A stretch of DNA of 64,000 nucleotides from CAYJEQ01 sp964370185 (GTDB taxonomy: Bacteria > Bacillota > Clostridia > Oscillospirales > Ruminococcaceae): contig CAYJIJ010000003.1 of assembly GCA_964370185.1 (NCBI GenBank), forward strand, positions 1 to 64,000, written 5' to 3'. A program made the position numbers and the translations under genes. A model generated the notes under the pieces. It was not told the origin of the DNA and searched no databases. It saw only the letters and a list, made by a program, of their open reading frames with translations. This document shows, one piece after another, positions 24,764-33,108 of this stretch; positions within the stretch are counted from its first letter, which is position 1, and each line of letters begins with the position of its first letter.

Positions 24764-25924
24764 ATGCAACAACAAATCATAGTTTTTTTTACAAATATTT
24801 TAACACCAATCGGCATAACAGAGCCAATGGTGGGCAATGTGCTCGGGACATTTGTATTTTTATTCGGGGAGTTAATGCTTCTATTTATTCTCATAAGCTT
24901 CTTTGTAGGGCTACTGCAAAGCTATATTTCAAGGGATAAAATCCAAAAAGCACTCACCACAAAATACAGGTTTTTAAACAGTATACTCGGCGCAGTGCTC
25001 GGCTCAATTACACCATTTTGCTCCTGCTCCACAATACCGCTTTTGGTGGGGCTTAGAAAAAGCAGGGCGCCCTTTGCAGGGATGGTATCATTTCTCCTAA
25101 CATCACCGATACTAAATCCAATGATAATAATTATCTTTTTTGGTTTCTTTGGCTTTGTGCCAACGCTTTTATATGCAGGAATTGCACTGATATTTGCTAT
25201 TGTGGTAGGGTATATTTTAGATAGGCTCGGATTTGAGAGATATTTTAAAGATGCCAATATAGAAAATTACGATGAAAATGCAAGCTGTTGCAGCACAGCA
25301 AGCGCGGAACAGCCAGAGGGAGTTTTACACTCAGAAACAGCAAGCGCAGAAAGTCCCTACTGTGAAACTGTGCAGCCTGAGGCAAATTGCTGCTCTGGCA
25401 CAGCCGAGATAAACACAAGCTGCTGTCCGTCGACACAGGAGGAAGAGGTCGGTTGTTGTGATTCCACCGACATGTCTTTCAAGGCGCAAACAGGCACCGA
25501 TTTCCAAAGGCATCTAAAAGTTTGGAAATATTCGCTAAAAGATGCTTGGGGGCAGTTTAAAAAGATAACGCTTTACCTGCTTTTTGGCGCAGGAATAGGC
25601 TCATTTATTTATGGATTTGTTCCGTCGGAATTATTGGTGCAAGTTGCGGGTGAGCAAAATCCGTTTGCAGTGCCGATTGCTGCCGTATTAGGTGTTCCGA
25701 TGTATATTAGAACCGAAGCTGTATTGCCGCTTGCGAATATGCTTATTGGTCAAGGTGTTTCGCTCGGTACAATGGTTGCACTCATAATCGGTGGCGCAGG
25801 GGCGAGTATTCCAGAAGTGTCCCTGCTTAGCACATTATTTAAAAAGCAGTTCATCATCACTTTCCTAATTTGCATATTCACAGTTGCAGTAATTTCAGGA
25901 TATGCATTTAATATTTTGATATAG
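24764..25924 (+). CDS. ArsP/DUF318-type permease with Cys-rich cytoplasmic insert
   Basis: 386 residues, GGAGG upstream of ATG. Eight to ten membrane segments; the first half carries the family signature TPFCSCSTIPLLVGL (residues ~82-96) and FLLTSPILNP. The second half has PMYIRTEAVLPLANML. Between the halves, residues ~172-232 form a hydrophilic insert with four CC pairs plus one single Cys. Relatives export organoarsenicals or other thiophilic compounds, with Cys of the TPFCSCS motif essential in ArsP. The insert probably binds metal or metalloid on the cytoplasmic side. Regulated by the upstream ArsR. Confidence 0.85.
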   Translation: MQQQIIVFFTNILTPIGITEPMVGNVLGTFVFLFGELMLLFILISFFVGLLQSYISRDKIQKALTTKYRFLNSILGAVLGSITPFCSCSTIPLLVGLRKSRAPFAGMVSFLLTSPILNPMIIIIFFGFFGFVPTLLYAGIALIFAIVVGYILDRLGFERYFKDANIENYDENASCCSTASAEQPEGVLHSETASAESPYCETVQPEANCCSGTAEINTSCCPSTQEEEVGCCDSTDMSFKAQTGTDFQRHLKVWKYSLKDAWGQFKKITLYLLFGAGIGSFIYGFVPSELLVQVAGEQNPFAVPIAAVLGVPMYIRTEAVLPLANMLIGQGVSLGTMVALIIGGAGASIPEVSLLSTLFKKQFIITFLICIFTVAVISGYAFNILI

Positions 25925-25952
25925 GATATTAAGATTTAATTACACACAAAAA

Positions 25953-26211
25953 GATGCCACCGCCATAGGCGGTGGCATCAGACTGTCAAAAAACCCGCAA
26001 ACTCAAAAATCTCTGCGCTTTTGGCAGAGATTTTTGCTTGCAGTGTCACTTAAAACATGCAAATTTCGTTCATATACCATCGTATTATTCTCTTATTTGC
26101 AAGTTTAGTTCCTTGCCTTGCGAATTTTTTGATAGCCTGACAGCGTGTTCAAAAAAGGAAGGACTTTTTTGAACACGCAGAAGATGCCACCGCCATAGGC
26201 GGTGGCATCTT
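25953..26211. repeat. Cluster of hairpins with a duplicated GC-rich stem
   Basis: The hairpin GATGCCACCGCC / GGCGGTGGCATC with loop ATA occurs twice (25953-25979 and 26183-26209). Between them: AAAATCTCTGC/GCAGAGATTTT (~26005-26035); an imperfect inverted pair CTGTCAAAAAACCCGCAA (25982 on) against TTGCGAATTTTTTGATAG (~26117-26135); and CGTGTTCAAAAAA (26144-26156) against TTTTTTGAACACG (26165-26177). The second copy is followed by TTTTGATT on plus. Probably a composite of terminators and a MITE-like insertion. Confidence 0.7.
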
Positions 26212-26268
26212 TTGATTATCAAAGAAAATAGTCGCTTGAGACAGATTCACTTTTCACTAATAAATAAT

Positions 26269-26910
26269 CTACTTAGTAATCTCTGTTACTGTAATTTCAG
26301 TCAGTCCGAAAGTGTTTGAGAGTGTATCGCCAAGCGCATCCACATCCCCAAAGGAAGACATGAGTACCACATTGCCGGTAGCAGTTACTACATTGTCGCC
26401 ATTTGGAAGAAAGGAAACAATGCCACCATATTCACCATCAAAGCTATATAGATATATTATCGGCTCCGTGGGTGCTTCGGAGCTTAAAAAAGCATCGTTT
26501 TCGGTGAGCATGGAGGAGACAACTAAAAGATCGGATCCACTCATGCCATTTATAAGGGAGGGAAGTGAAGCGGTAAATTTGTTTTCTACAATCTTAAGTA
26601 CTTCTTCGGATAAGATTATATCCGATTGCTCGCTGAGCATATTATACATCGCATCCGAGGCACCCTCTATTTTGTGCACAGAAGTTGGCGTGGAAAAATC
26701 TGTGGAGGCAATACTTGCTACAATATCGTCAAATTCATCGGAATAGGTATAAAAGCGTATGTAATCTTCATTGCTTGCAAGAGTGCCAATGTTTGTGAGT
26801 AACTCCATGCCTTTATCGTACAGTGTAATATCGTTTGAAGTGGCAGTAGTGCAACCACTCGCAGCGGGCATCATTAAAACGGATAATGCCAAAGCTAAAA
26901 TTTTCTTCAT
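26269..26910 (-). CDS. Predicted lipoprotein (DUF4358-like)
   Basis: Start at ATG 26910, since AAAGGAA lies too close to the alternative ATG at 26922. 213 residues with a lipoprotein signal: MKKILALALSVLMMPAASGC, lipobox A-S-G-C at about residue 20. The mature part has alternating acidic/serine-rich helices and two repeats of a 'T..N.V.FS' style segment; resembles the DUF4358 lipoproteins of Clostridia, but recognition is not firm. Exported and membrane-anchored; function unknown. Neighbouring 27105-27818 also handles an exported domain. Confidence 0.65.
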   Translation of the reverse strand: MKKILALALSVLMMPAASGCTTATSNDITLYDKGMELLTNIGTLASNEDYIRFYTYSDEFDDIVASIASTDFSTPTSVHKIEGASDAMYNMLSEQSDIILSEEVLKIVENKFTASLPSLINGMSGSDLLVVSSMLTENDAFLSSEAPTEPIIYLYSFDGEYGGIVSFLPNGDNVVTATGNVVLMSSFGDVDALGDTLSNTFGLTEITVTEITK

Positions 26911-26975
26911 ATTTATGACCATTCCTTTCTACTAAAGGCACAAAACAACCATAAAAATGGTCATAAATGTGCCAT

Positions 26976-27095
26976 GTTTTTCGGTTGTCAGGCTCGCCTG
27001 ACGAGAAAAACGGTTTTTAAAATAACTAAAGTTTGAAATTTATTTTCAAACTTTTTCCTTCTCTATATGCTTTTGCATATTTTAGTTATTTTAAA
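26976..27095. repeat. Nested inverted repeats (hairpin plus three-way-junction-like block)
   Basis: First, GTTTTTC/GAAAAAC and GTCAGGC/GCCTGAC nest at 26976-27011. Then TTTAAAATAACTAAA (27016-27030) pairs with its exact complement at 27081-27095, enclosing two further hairpins: GTTTGAAA/TTTCAAAC and ATATGC/GCATAT. The block fits a cloverleaf-like fold and separates two minus-strand genes. Confidence 0.75.
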
Positions 27096-27104
27096 CACAG
27101 TGAT

Positions 27105-27818
27105 TTATCCTGCTGTCGAACCGCTGTCCACTGTTGGTAGCTCGGTGGTAATTGGCAGTATCTGCACGATTTTATAGCCATTTTGAGTTTCCTGCAAATG
27201 ATAGCTCATGTATTTATCGGGGGTGGGCTCGTAGTCCTCATCATTTATTGCAATCCCACCGAAGTTCTCAGTAGGAGGCACATATCCCACAGTTAGTGTT
27301 ATCATGTCGCCCTGGGAGTCCATTTCGCTGATATAGGGAATGTAGAATGAAGTAAGTCCCACTACGGGCACTTTGTAAAGTCCGCTCACCTCGTCGTAAT
27401 AATATGTGGACTCAAAATCCCCGAATGTCTGATGGTTTATCACCGTACTGCTTCCAAAAAGCGTAGCCGCTGCCACATCCACATCCGAGGCAGGAAGAAG
27501 TAGCATGCCGCTGTCGTCATTGCTGTATGTACCACGCTTTTCGCTTAAAAGGCATGACCATATGGAGGATAAGCGTATTAAATTTTCATCCGCATTTGTG
27601 ACATCGTCAAAAGGTACAGGGTCAAACATCACCACGGGGGTGATAAAGGATTCAAGCTCATCTATTTCACCCGAGCGGTCGAAGAGTCTGATTGTCATAT
27701 CCACGCTGAGCGAAACAAGTGTAATAGCCCCTACAACTGCAAGCACTATAAGCGCAACACCTATCGAAGAAGCGTATCTATTTCTGCGACTTTTTTTAAT
27801 CGGTTTACTGTTACTCAT
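27105..27818 (-). CDS. Membrane-anchored protein of unknown function
   Basis: 237 residues. A basic N-terminus (KPIKKSRRNRY) precedes one transmembrane segment (SSIGVALIVLAVVGAITLVSL), so the C-terminal ~190 residues face outside. The outer part is rich in acidic residues and beta-strand-like segments, with PTTVDSG-type low-complexity near the end. No family recognised. AAAGGAAT precedes ATG. Same orientation as the lipoprotein gene. Confidence 0.7.
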   Translation of the reverse strand: MSNSKPIKKSRRNRYASSIGVALIVLAVVGAITLVSLSVDMTIRLFDRSGEIDELESFITPVVMFDPVPFDDVTNADENLIRLSSIWSCLLSEKRGTYSNDDSGMLLLPASDVDVAAATLFGSSTVINHQTFGDFESTYYYDEVSGLYKVPVVGLTSFYIPYISEMDSQGDMITLTVGYVPPTENFGGIAINDEDYEPTPDKYMSYHLQETQNGYKIVQILPITTELPTVDSGSTAG

Positions 27819-27933
27819 AAAAATTGATTATTCCTTTCAAGATAAATGACTGATTTTTATTTTGCACCCGCATAAGGGAGCTCGCCCCCTCCATCACAGG
27901 CAGGGATACACAGAGAAATTCTTGCTAAAATGA

Positions 27934-29178
27934 TTATCTAATCTGCCCATTACCTCTGATTACAAATTTATTTGTGGTGAGTGCCGAAAGTCCCATAGGG
28001 CCTCTCACATGCATCTTTTGAGTGGAAATGCCTATCTCGGCACCGTATCCGAATTCACCACCATCGGTAAAGCGAGTAGAAGCATTTACATAGACAGCCG
28101 CCGCATCCACAGCCTTTATAAACGCACTACTATTTTGATAACTATCGGTGATAATTGCCTCTGAATGTCCGCTCGAATGCTCTTTTATATGGGATATTGC
28201 TTCATTTAAATCCTCAACCACTTTAACAGCGAGAATATAATCGCCAAACTCGGTAAAATAATCCTCCTCGGTAGCCAAAACCGCCTCGGGGATAATTTTT
28301 CTTGTGATTTCACATCCCCTTATCTCAACATTATATTCATCGAGTGCTAATTTTAGCATGGGAAGATATTTTTCGGCTAAAGATTTATGCACGAGCAAAG
28401 TTTCCATGGCATTGCAAACAGAGGGACGGCTTGCCTTGGCATTAACTGCGATTTTCACAGCCATATCAATGTCGGCACTTTCATCCACATAGCTGTGGCA
28501 TATTCCCACACCCGTCTCAATAACTGGCACTTTTGCATTTTCCACCACGGTTTTAATAAGCCCTGCGCCACCCCTTGGGATTAATAAATCTATATAATCC
28601 GTCATGCAGAGAAGCTCTTTTACGCTTTCCCTCGAGGTGTCCTCTATGAGTAGTACTGCATCGGAGGGAATTTTGCTTTCGCCGAGTGCTTCACGCATTA
28701 TGCGCACAAGCTCTTTATTTGAATTAATCGCCTCACTGCCACCTCTGAGTATGCAGCAGTTGCCCGATTTTATGCTGAGTGCGGCGGCGTCCACCGTGAC
28801 ATTTGGCCGTGCCTCATAAATCATTGCAATCACACCAAAAGGCACACGGGTATTGATGATGCTTAGCCCATTTGGCATACTTACCCCATCGGAAACATTG
28901 CCCACTGGGTCTTTAAGGCGCACTATCTCCCTCACCGCTTCTGCAATGGCAGAAATTCTATCCTCGTTAAGTGTAAGGCGGTCTATCAGTGAGGCTCTAA
29001 TGCCTTTTTTCTTTGCCGCATCTATATCCATTTTATTTGCAGTAATTATATTTTCAGCATTTTCGTTAAGACTTTTTGCAATCAAAAGCAGTGCATGATT
29101 TTTATCATCGGTGGAAACAGTAGCCATCACATCCGAGGCTATTTTACTCCTCCTACCAAGCTCTGTGGTATTGCTCAT
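27934..29178 (-). CDS. proA: Gamma-glutamyl phosphate reductase
   Basis: 414 residues, normal length. Aldehyde-dehydrogenase-like fold with GVIAMIYEARPNVTVDAAAL, KSGNCCILRGGSEA, LLIPRGGAGLI, and the catalytic Cys in SRPSVCNAMETLLVH. It reduces gamma-glutamyl phosphate to glutamate semialdehyde in proline synthesis using NADPH. The ATG overlaps the proB stop codon (TAATG), so the two are translationally coupled. Confidence 0.97.
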   Translation of the reverse strand: MSNTTELGRRSKIASDVMATVSTDDKNHALLLIAKSLNENAENIITANKMDIDAAKKKGIRASLIDRLTLNEDRISAIAEAVREIVRLKDPVGNVSDGVSMPNGLSIINTRVPFGVIAMIYEARPNVTVDAAALSIKSGNCCILRGGSEAINSNKELVRIMREALGESKIPSDAVLLIEDTSRESVKELLCMTDYIDLLIPRGGAGLIKTVVENAKVPVIETGVGICHSYVDESADIDMAVKIAVNAKASRPSVCNAMETLLVHKSLAEKYLPMLKLALDEYNVEIRGCEITRKIIPEAVLATEEDYFTEFGDYILAVKVVEDLNEAISHIKEHSSGHSEAIITDSYQNSSAFIKAVDAAAVYVNASTRFTDGGEFGYGAEIGISTQKMHVRGPMGLSALTTNKFVIRGNGQIR

Positions 29179-29960
29179 TATTTTACCCCCTTAAAGAGTG
29201 TGCCCACTCCATCTTTTTCGAATATATCATATAGCACATCGGGATTTTTTCCATTTACTATCAGCATATCTATCCCTGATTCAGTAGCAAGTTTTGCCGC
29301 ATGAATTTTAGTAATCATCCCACCTGTACCAAGACTACTTCCTGCACCCTCAGCAAGGGATAGGATGTAATCATCAATTTTTTCCACCACATCAATTTTT
29401 TCTGCATCGGCATGATGGGAGGGGTTTTTGTTGTAAAGACCATCTATATCACTCATGATTATCAGCAAATCGCTTTCGGTAAGCAGTGAAACTATCGCTG
29501 AAAGGGTATCGTTATCTCCAAACTCTATTTCCTCTACCGAAACAGTGTCGTTCTCATTTACAATGGGAATAACACGCAAATCGAGTAGCTTTTTAAATGT
29601 GTTCACAACATTTTCCCTGCGGTGGTCACTCTCGATTACATCCCTTGTTAAGAGCACCTGCGCCACATGGTGGTGATACCCTGAAAACATTTTATCATAT
29701 GTATACATAAGCTCGGATTGTCCCACTGCCGCCATCGCCTGCTTTGAAGGCATATCGGAGGGTCTATCCATGCCAAGCTTGCCCATCCCCACTGCGACAG
29801 CACCCGAGGAAACAAGTATTATTTCCTTACCGCTATTTTTTATATCAGAAATAACCTTTATTAGCGATTCAAGCCGCCTAATATTAACAAGGCCTTTTTC
29901 ATGAGTAAGCGTTGAGCTACCCACTTTTATAACAATTCTCTTTACCTTTTCAAAAGACAT
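29178..29960 (-). CDS. proB: Glutamate 5-kinase, short form without PUA domain
   Basis: Start taken at ATG 29960 behind GGGGGTGG. 260 residues: amino acid kinase fold with IVIKVGSSTLTH, LVSSGAVAVGMGKLG, NENDTVSVEEIEFGDND and GTGGMITKIHAAKLA. The C-terminal PUA domain of E. coli-type ProB (367 residues) is absent, as in many clostridial forms. It phosphorylates glutamate, the feedback-controlled first step of proline synthesis, in an operon with proA. Confidence 0.97.
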   Translation of the reverse strand: MSFEKVKRIVIKVGSSTLTHEKGLVNIRRLESLIKVISDIKNSGKEIILVSSGAVAVGMGKLGMDRPSDMPSKQAMAAVGQSELMYTYDKMFSGYHHHVAQVLLTRDVIESDHRRENVVNTFKKLLDLRVIPIVNENDTVSVEEIEFGDNDTLSAIVSLLTESDLLIIMSDIDGLYNKNPSHHADAEKIDVVEKIDDYILSLAEGAGSSLGTGGMITKIHAAKLATESGIDMLIVNGKNPDVLYDIFEKDGVGTLFKGVK

Positions 29961-30070
29961 TCTGCCCACCCCCACTTAAAGATAAATACTATCAAGTTGT
30001 TGATATTGTAATTATAATACATGCATATACAGTTTAGTATAACACAAATAAGAAATTTTTGTATACATTT

Positions 30071-30126
30071 TTTTGCGGTAATTTTGCTTTGAAAAGTGAA
30101 AATATTACACTTTTATTACCGCAAAA
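30071..30126. repeat. Nested hairpin upstream of the polysaccharide operon
   Basis: TTTTGCGGTAAT (30071-30082) pairs with ATTACCGCAAAA (30115-30126), enclosing AAAAGTG/CACTTTT. The design (outer stem, inner hairpin) recalls the block at 27016-27095. The remaining sequence of this gap holds two promoters and no gene. Confidence 0.7.
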
Positions 30127-30175
30127 CGATAAAGGGAAAAAACTGCCACTATATTGCCCCACATTAGCCTTTGAT

Positions 30176-30205
30176 TTGCCATTTGAAAAAATAGTAGAAT
30201 ATAAT
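30176..30205 (+). promoter_or_regulatory. Candidate distal promoter of the polysaccharide operon
   Basis: TTGCCA (30176-30181), 18-nt spacer, TATAAT (30200-30205). Confidence 0.55.
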
Positions 30206-30245
30206 AGGAAAAAGCCGAATTATTGCCATTAATAGGGAATTTTGA

Positions 30246-30275
30246 TTGACTAAGGAAGCGGTTTTGTGGTAGAAT
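30246..30275 (+). promoter_or_regulatory. Candidate proximal promoter of the polysaccharide operon
   Basis: TTGACT (30246-30251), 18-nt spacer, TAGAAT (30270-30275), 88 bp before the first gene. Tandem with the promoter at 30176-30205. Confidence 0.55.
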
Positions 30276-30362
30276 TAAGGGATTGAAAAGGTGGAAAAAT
30301 CTTTTTGTTCCTCGGTGATTTTTTGAATAAATAAATCATCAAATAAAATGAATGAGGTTGTA

Positions 30363-30962
30363 ATGTATATAAATTTTCTTAAACCAATAATAGATTTTGT
30401 ATTAGCTGTTATTGGTATATTTTTGCTATCACCACTATTTTTAGTTTTGATAATAATGATAAAAATTGAATCAAAGGGTCCGATTTTTTTCACACAGAAA
30501 AGAGTTGGCAAAAATAAAAAACACTTTAAAATTCTTAAATTTCGCACAATGAAGATTGATACCCCAAAAGACTGTCCTACACATTTGCTTGAAAATCCAG
30601 AACAATATATAACAAGAGTGGGAAAATTTTTGCGCAAAACTTCGCTTGACGAATTGCCACAGTTTTTCAATCTTCTATTTTTTCAAATGAGTATAGTAGG
30701 GCCAAGGCCTGCGCTATGGAATCAGTTTGACTTAATAGATGAGCGTGATAAATATGGTGCGAATAATATCATGCCAGGGATTACTGGCTGGGCACAAGTC
30801 AACGGACGAGATGAGCTTGAAATCCCTTTAAAGGCTAAATTTGACGGTGAATATGTAGAGAAGATGAGTTTCTTTTTTGATGTAAAATGTCTTTTCCTCA
30901 CGGTGTATAAAGTCTTAATTAGCGATGGAGTAAAAGAAGGCAAAGAGGTGGTGCACAAGTGA
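30363..30962 (+). CDS. Initiating sugar-1-phosphate transferase (polyprenyl-phosphate glycosylphosphotransferase)
   Basis: Start at ATG 30363 (GAGG 5 nt upstream) gives 199 residues, the short PglC-like form without the four-helix N-terminus of WbaP/WcaJ. One membrane helix at the N-terminus (VLAVIGIFLLSPLFLVLIIMI). Catalytic segments: KSKGP-like SKGPIFFTQKRVG, LKFRTMK, RKTSLDELPQ (Asp-Glu pair), SIVGPRP, and GITGWAQVNGR. It loads the first sugar phosphate onto undecaprenyl phosphate at the cytoplasmic membrane. First gene of the operon; stop overlaps the start of the next gene. Confidence 0.95.
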   Translation: MYINFLKPIIDFVLAVIGIFLLSPLFLVLIIMIKIESKGPIFFTQKRVGKNKKHFKILKFRTMKIDTPKDCPTHLLENPEQYITRVGKFLRKTSLDELPQFFNLLFFQMSIVGPRPALWNQFDLIDERDKYGANNIMPGITGWAQVNGRDELEIPLKAKFDGEYVEKMSFFFDVKCLFLTVYKVLISDGVKEGKEVVHK

Positions 30963-31831
30963 AGCGTATTCTCATAACAGGGAAAAATAGTTATATTGGA
31001 AATTCGTTTGAGGAGTATATGCAGAAATTTGATGGCTATCAGATAGATACTGTCGATATGATGAGCGACACTTGGCAGGAAAAGAATTTTTCAGAGTATG
31101 ATGTGGTTTTTCATGTGGCAGGGATTGCTCATTCAGACAACGGTAAGATATCACTTGAAAAATCAGGGCAATATTATAATGTAAACTGTGAATTAGCAGA
31201 AAAGACAGCCCGAAAGTGCAAATCAGAAAAAGTAGGACAGTTTATTTATATGAGCAGTATGATTATTTTTGGAGAGAGTTCTAAAATTGGAAAAGAAAAA
31301 ATGATCACAAGCGATACACCCCCATCACCCATAAATGCATATGGAGATAGTAAATTACAAGCAGAGATTAGACTAAAAGAATTAGATGATGAAAATTTTA
31401 ATATAGTTATTTTACGCCCACCAATGGTTTATGGGAAAGATAGTAAAGGCAACTATCCAATACTTTCTAAAATCGCAAACAAACTACCAATATTTCCGAA
31501 TGTAAATAATAAGCGTAGTATGATTTATATAGAAAATCTTTGTGAATTTTTAAGACTTTTGATTTTAAATAACGAGAGTGGTGTTTTCATGCCACAAAAT
31601 GAAGAGTATGTAAGCACAAGTAATATGGTGAAATGCATTGCAAAATGTAGTGGGAAAAATATAATTTTAACAAGAATATTTAATCCTGCACTGTATATCA
31701 TCTCTCATTTTATGAGCGTTGCAAATAAAGCATTCGGAACACTAACATACGAAATGAGTCTTAGCGATTATAGGGAAAATTATAGGATATGTGATTTTGA
31801 AGAGAGTATAAGAAGAACTGAAAGGAATTAG
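30959..31831 (+). CDS. NAD-dependent sugar-nucleotide epimerase/reductase (SDR)
   Basis: 290 residues from GTG 30959, sharing GTGA with the previous stop. Extended SDR: nucleotide-binding ILITGKNSYIG, catalytic Ser (YMSSM) and Tyr-x3-Lys (YGDSK), and RPPMVYG. Closest in style to enzymes that reduce or epimerise UDP-4-keto-6-deoxy-HexNAc (as in QuiNAc/FucNAc pathways). The UDP-sugar 4,6-dehydratase encoded at 56868-58682 could supply its substrate. Exact reaction is not decidable. Confidence 0.82.
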   Translation: MKRILITGKNSYIGNSFEEYMQKFDGYQIDTVDMMSDTWQEKNFSEYDVVFHVAGIAHSDNGKISLEKSGQYYNVNCELAEKTARKCKSEKVGQFIYMSSMIIFGESSKIGKEKMITSDTPPSPINAYGDSKLQAEIRLKELDDENFNIVILRPPMVYGKDSKGNYPILSKIANKLPIFPNVNNKRSMIYIENLCEFLRLLILNNESGVFMPQNEEYVSTSNMVKCIAKCSGKNIILTRIFNPALYIISHFMSVANKAFGTLTYEMSLSDYRENYRICDFEESIRRTERN

Positions 31832-31842
31832 CATATAAAAAT

Positions 31843-33087
31843 ATGAAGAGCATTTGGATTTTTTGTCAGCATACCTCGCCACCCGAGCATGGACATTTTA
31901 ATAGACATTTTAATTTTTCGGTCAACTTAAAGAAAAAAGGCTATGAGCCTACTATTTTTGCAGGAAGTGTGCCCCATAATACGGATACACAACTAATAAA
32001 AGGTAAAGAAAAGTTTATGATATATGATAAGCATGGTTTTGATTATGTTTACATAAAAACTTGTCTTTATAATAAAAGTGGTAAAAAAAGGCTTATCGCA
32101 ATGCTCGAGTATTATTTTGGATTATTTACCACATATAAAAAATATCTCAAGCCGGGAAATGCTAAACCAGATGTGATAATTGGTTCAAGTGTACATCCAC
32201 TCGCCTGTGTGGCAGGGATACTAATTGCAAAAAAATTAGGTGTACCATGCATATCAGAAATTAAAGATCTATGGCCTGAGAGCATAGTTGCCTATTCAAG
32301 CCGTTTTACCAAAAAACATCCACTTATTAAGCTTTTGTATATGCTCGAAAAGTGGATTTATAAAAAATCGGACGCTCTTATCTTCACTATGCAGGGCGGA
32401 GCGGATTATATAAAAGACATGGGCTGGGATAAAGCTATTGACCTATCAAAAGTTCACCATATAAACAACGGTGTGGACTTAGAAGCTTTTGACTACAATA
32501 GAGATAATTTTATAACAGACGACACCGACCTTGAAAATGACGATATATTTAAAGTTGTTTACACAGGTTCAATAAGACGAGTGAATAATCTTGGTATATT
32601 ACTCGATGCGGCAAAGCTTATAACAGAGCCTAAAATAAAATTACTCATTTGGGGTGGTGGCGATGAGCTTGAAGCATTAAAGCAGAGGGTTTTGGAGGAA
32701 AATATCACGAATGTGCTTTTTAATGGTAGTGTGGATAAAAAATATGTGCCCTATATTTTAAGTAGGGCTGATGTGAATTTGTCCCATTATTCCTATTCTG
32801 AAATAAATCGATATGGCACAAGTAGAAATAAAATGTTTGAGTACTTAGCTTCTAATAAACCAGTAATTTCCACCGAGTGGGATAATTATGAGCTTATTAA
32901 AAAGTATTTTTGTGGAGTTTCAATGCAATGTGATAGTATGGAAGAAATTGCTTCACTTATAAATCAAATGTATAATATCGATGATGCCACAAAAAAAATC
33001 ATGGCAACTAACGCCCGAGAAGCCGCCAAACAATACGATTTTAAAGTCCTTACAAGAAAACTGATAGATATAGTAGAAAAATTATAA
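31843..33087 (+). CDS. Glycosyltransferase family 4 (WbuB-like)
   Basis: 414 residues, GT-B fold. N-terminal HTSPPEHGHFNRHFNFS is the acceptor side; IGSSVHPLACVAG and EIKDLWPES are typical of WbuB/FnlC-type L-FucNAc or related HexNAc transferases. The C-terminal donor domain has VVYTGSIRRVNNLGILLDAA, and SRNKMFEYLASNKPVI with the conserved Glu of the E-x7-E motif region. Probably adds the second sugar to the lipid-linked primer. Confidence 0.88.
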   Translation: MKSIWIFCQHTSPPEHGHFNRHFNFSVNLKKKGYEPTIFAGSVPHNTDTQLIKGKEKFMIYDKHGFDYVYIKTCLYNKSGKKRLIAMLEYYFGLFTTYKKYLKPGNAKPDVIIGSSVHPLACVAGILIAKKLGVPCISEIKDLWPESIVAYSSRFTKKHPLIKLLYMLEKWIYKKSDALIFTMQGGADYIKDMGWDKAIDLSKVHHINNGVDLEAFDYNRDNFITDDTDLENDDIFKVVYTGSIRRVNNLGILLDAAKLITEPKIKLLIWGGGDELEALKQRVLEENITNVLFNGSVDKKYVPYILSRADVNLSHYSYSEINRYGTSRNKMFEYLASNKPVISTEWDNYELIKKYFCGVSMQCDSMEEIASLINQMYNIDDATKKIMATNAREAAKQYDFKVLTRKLIDIVEKL

Positions 33088-33108
33088 TATAGAGGAGCAA
33101 AAAACAAG

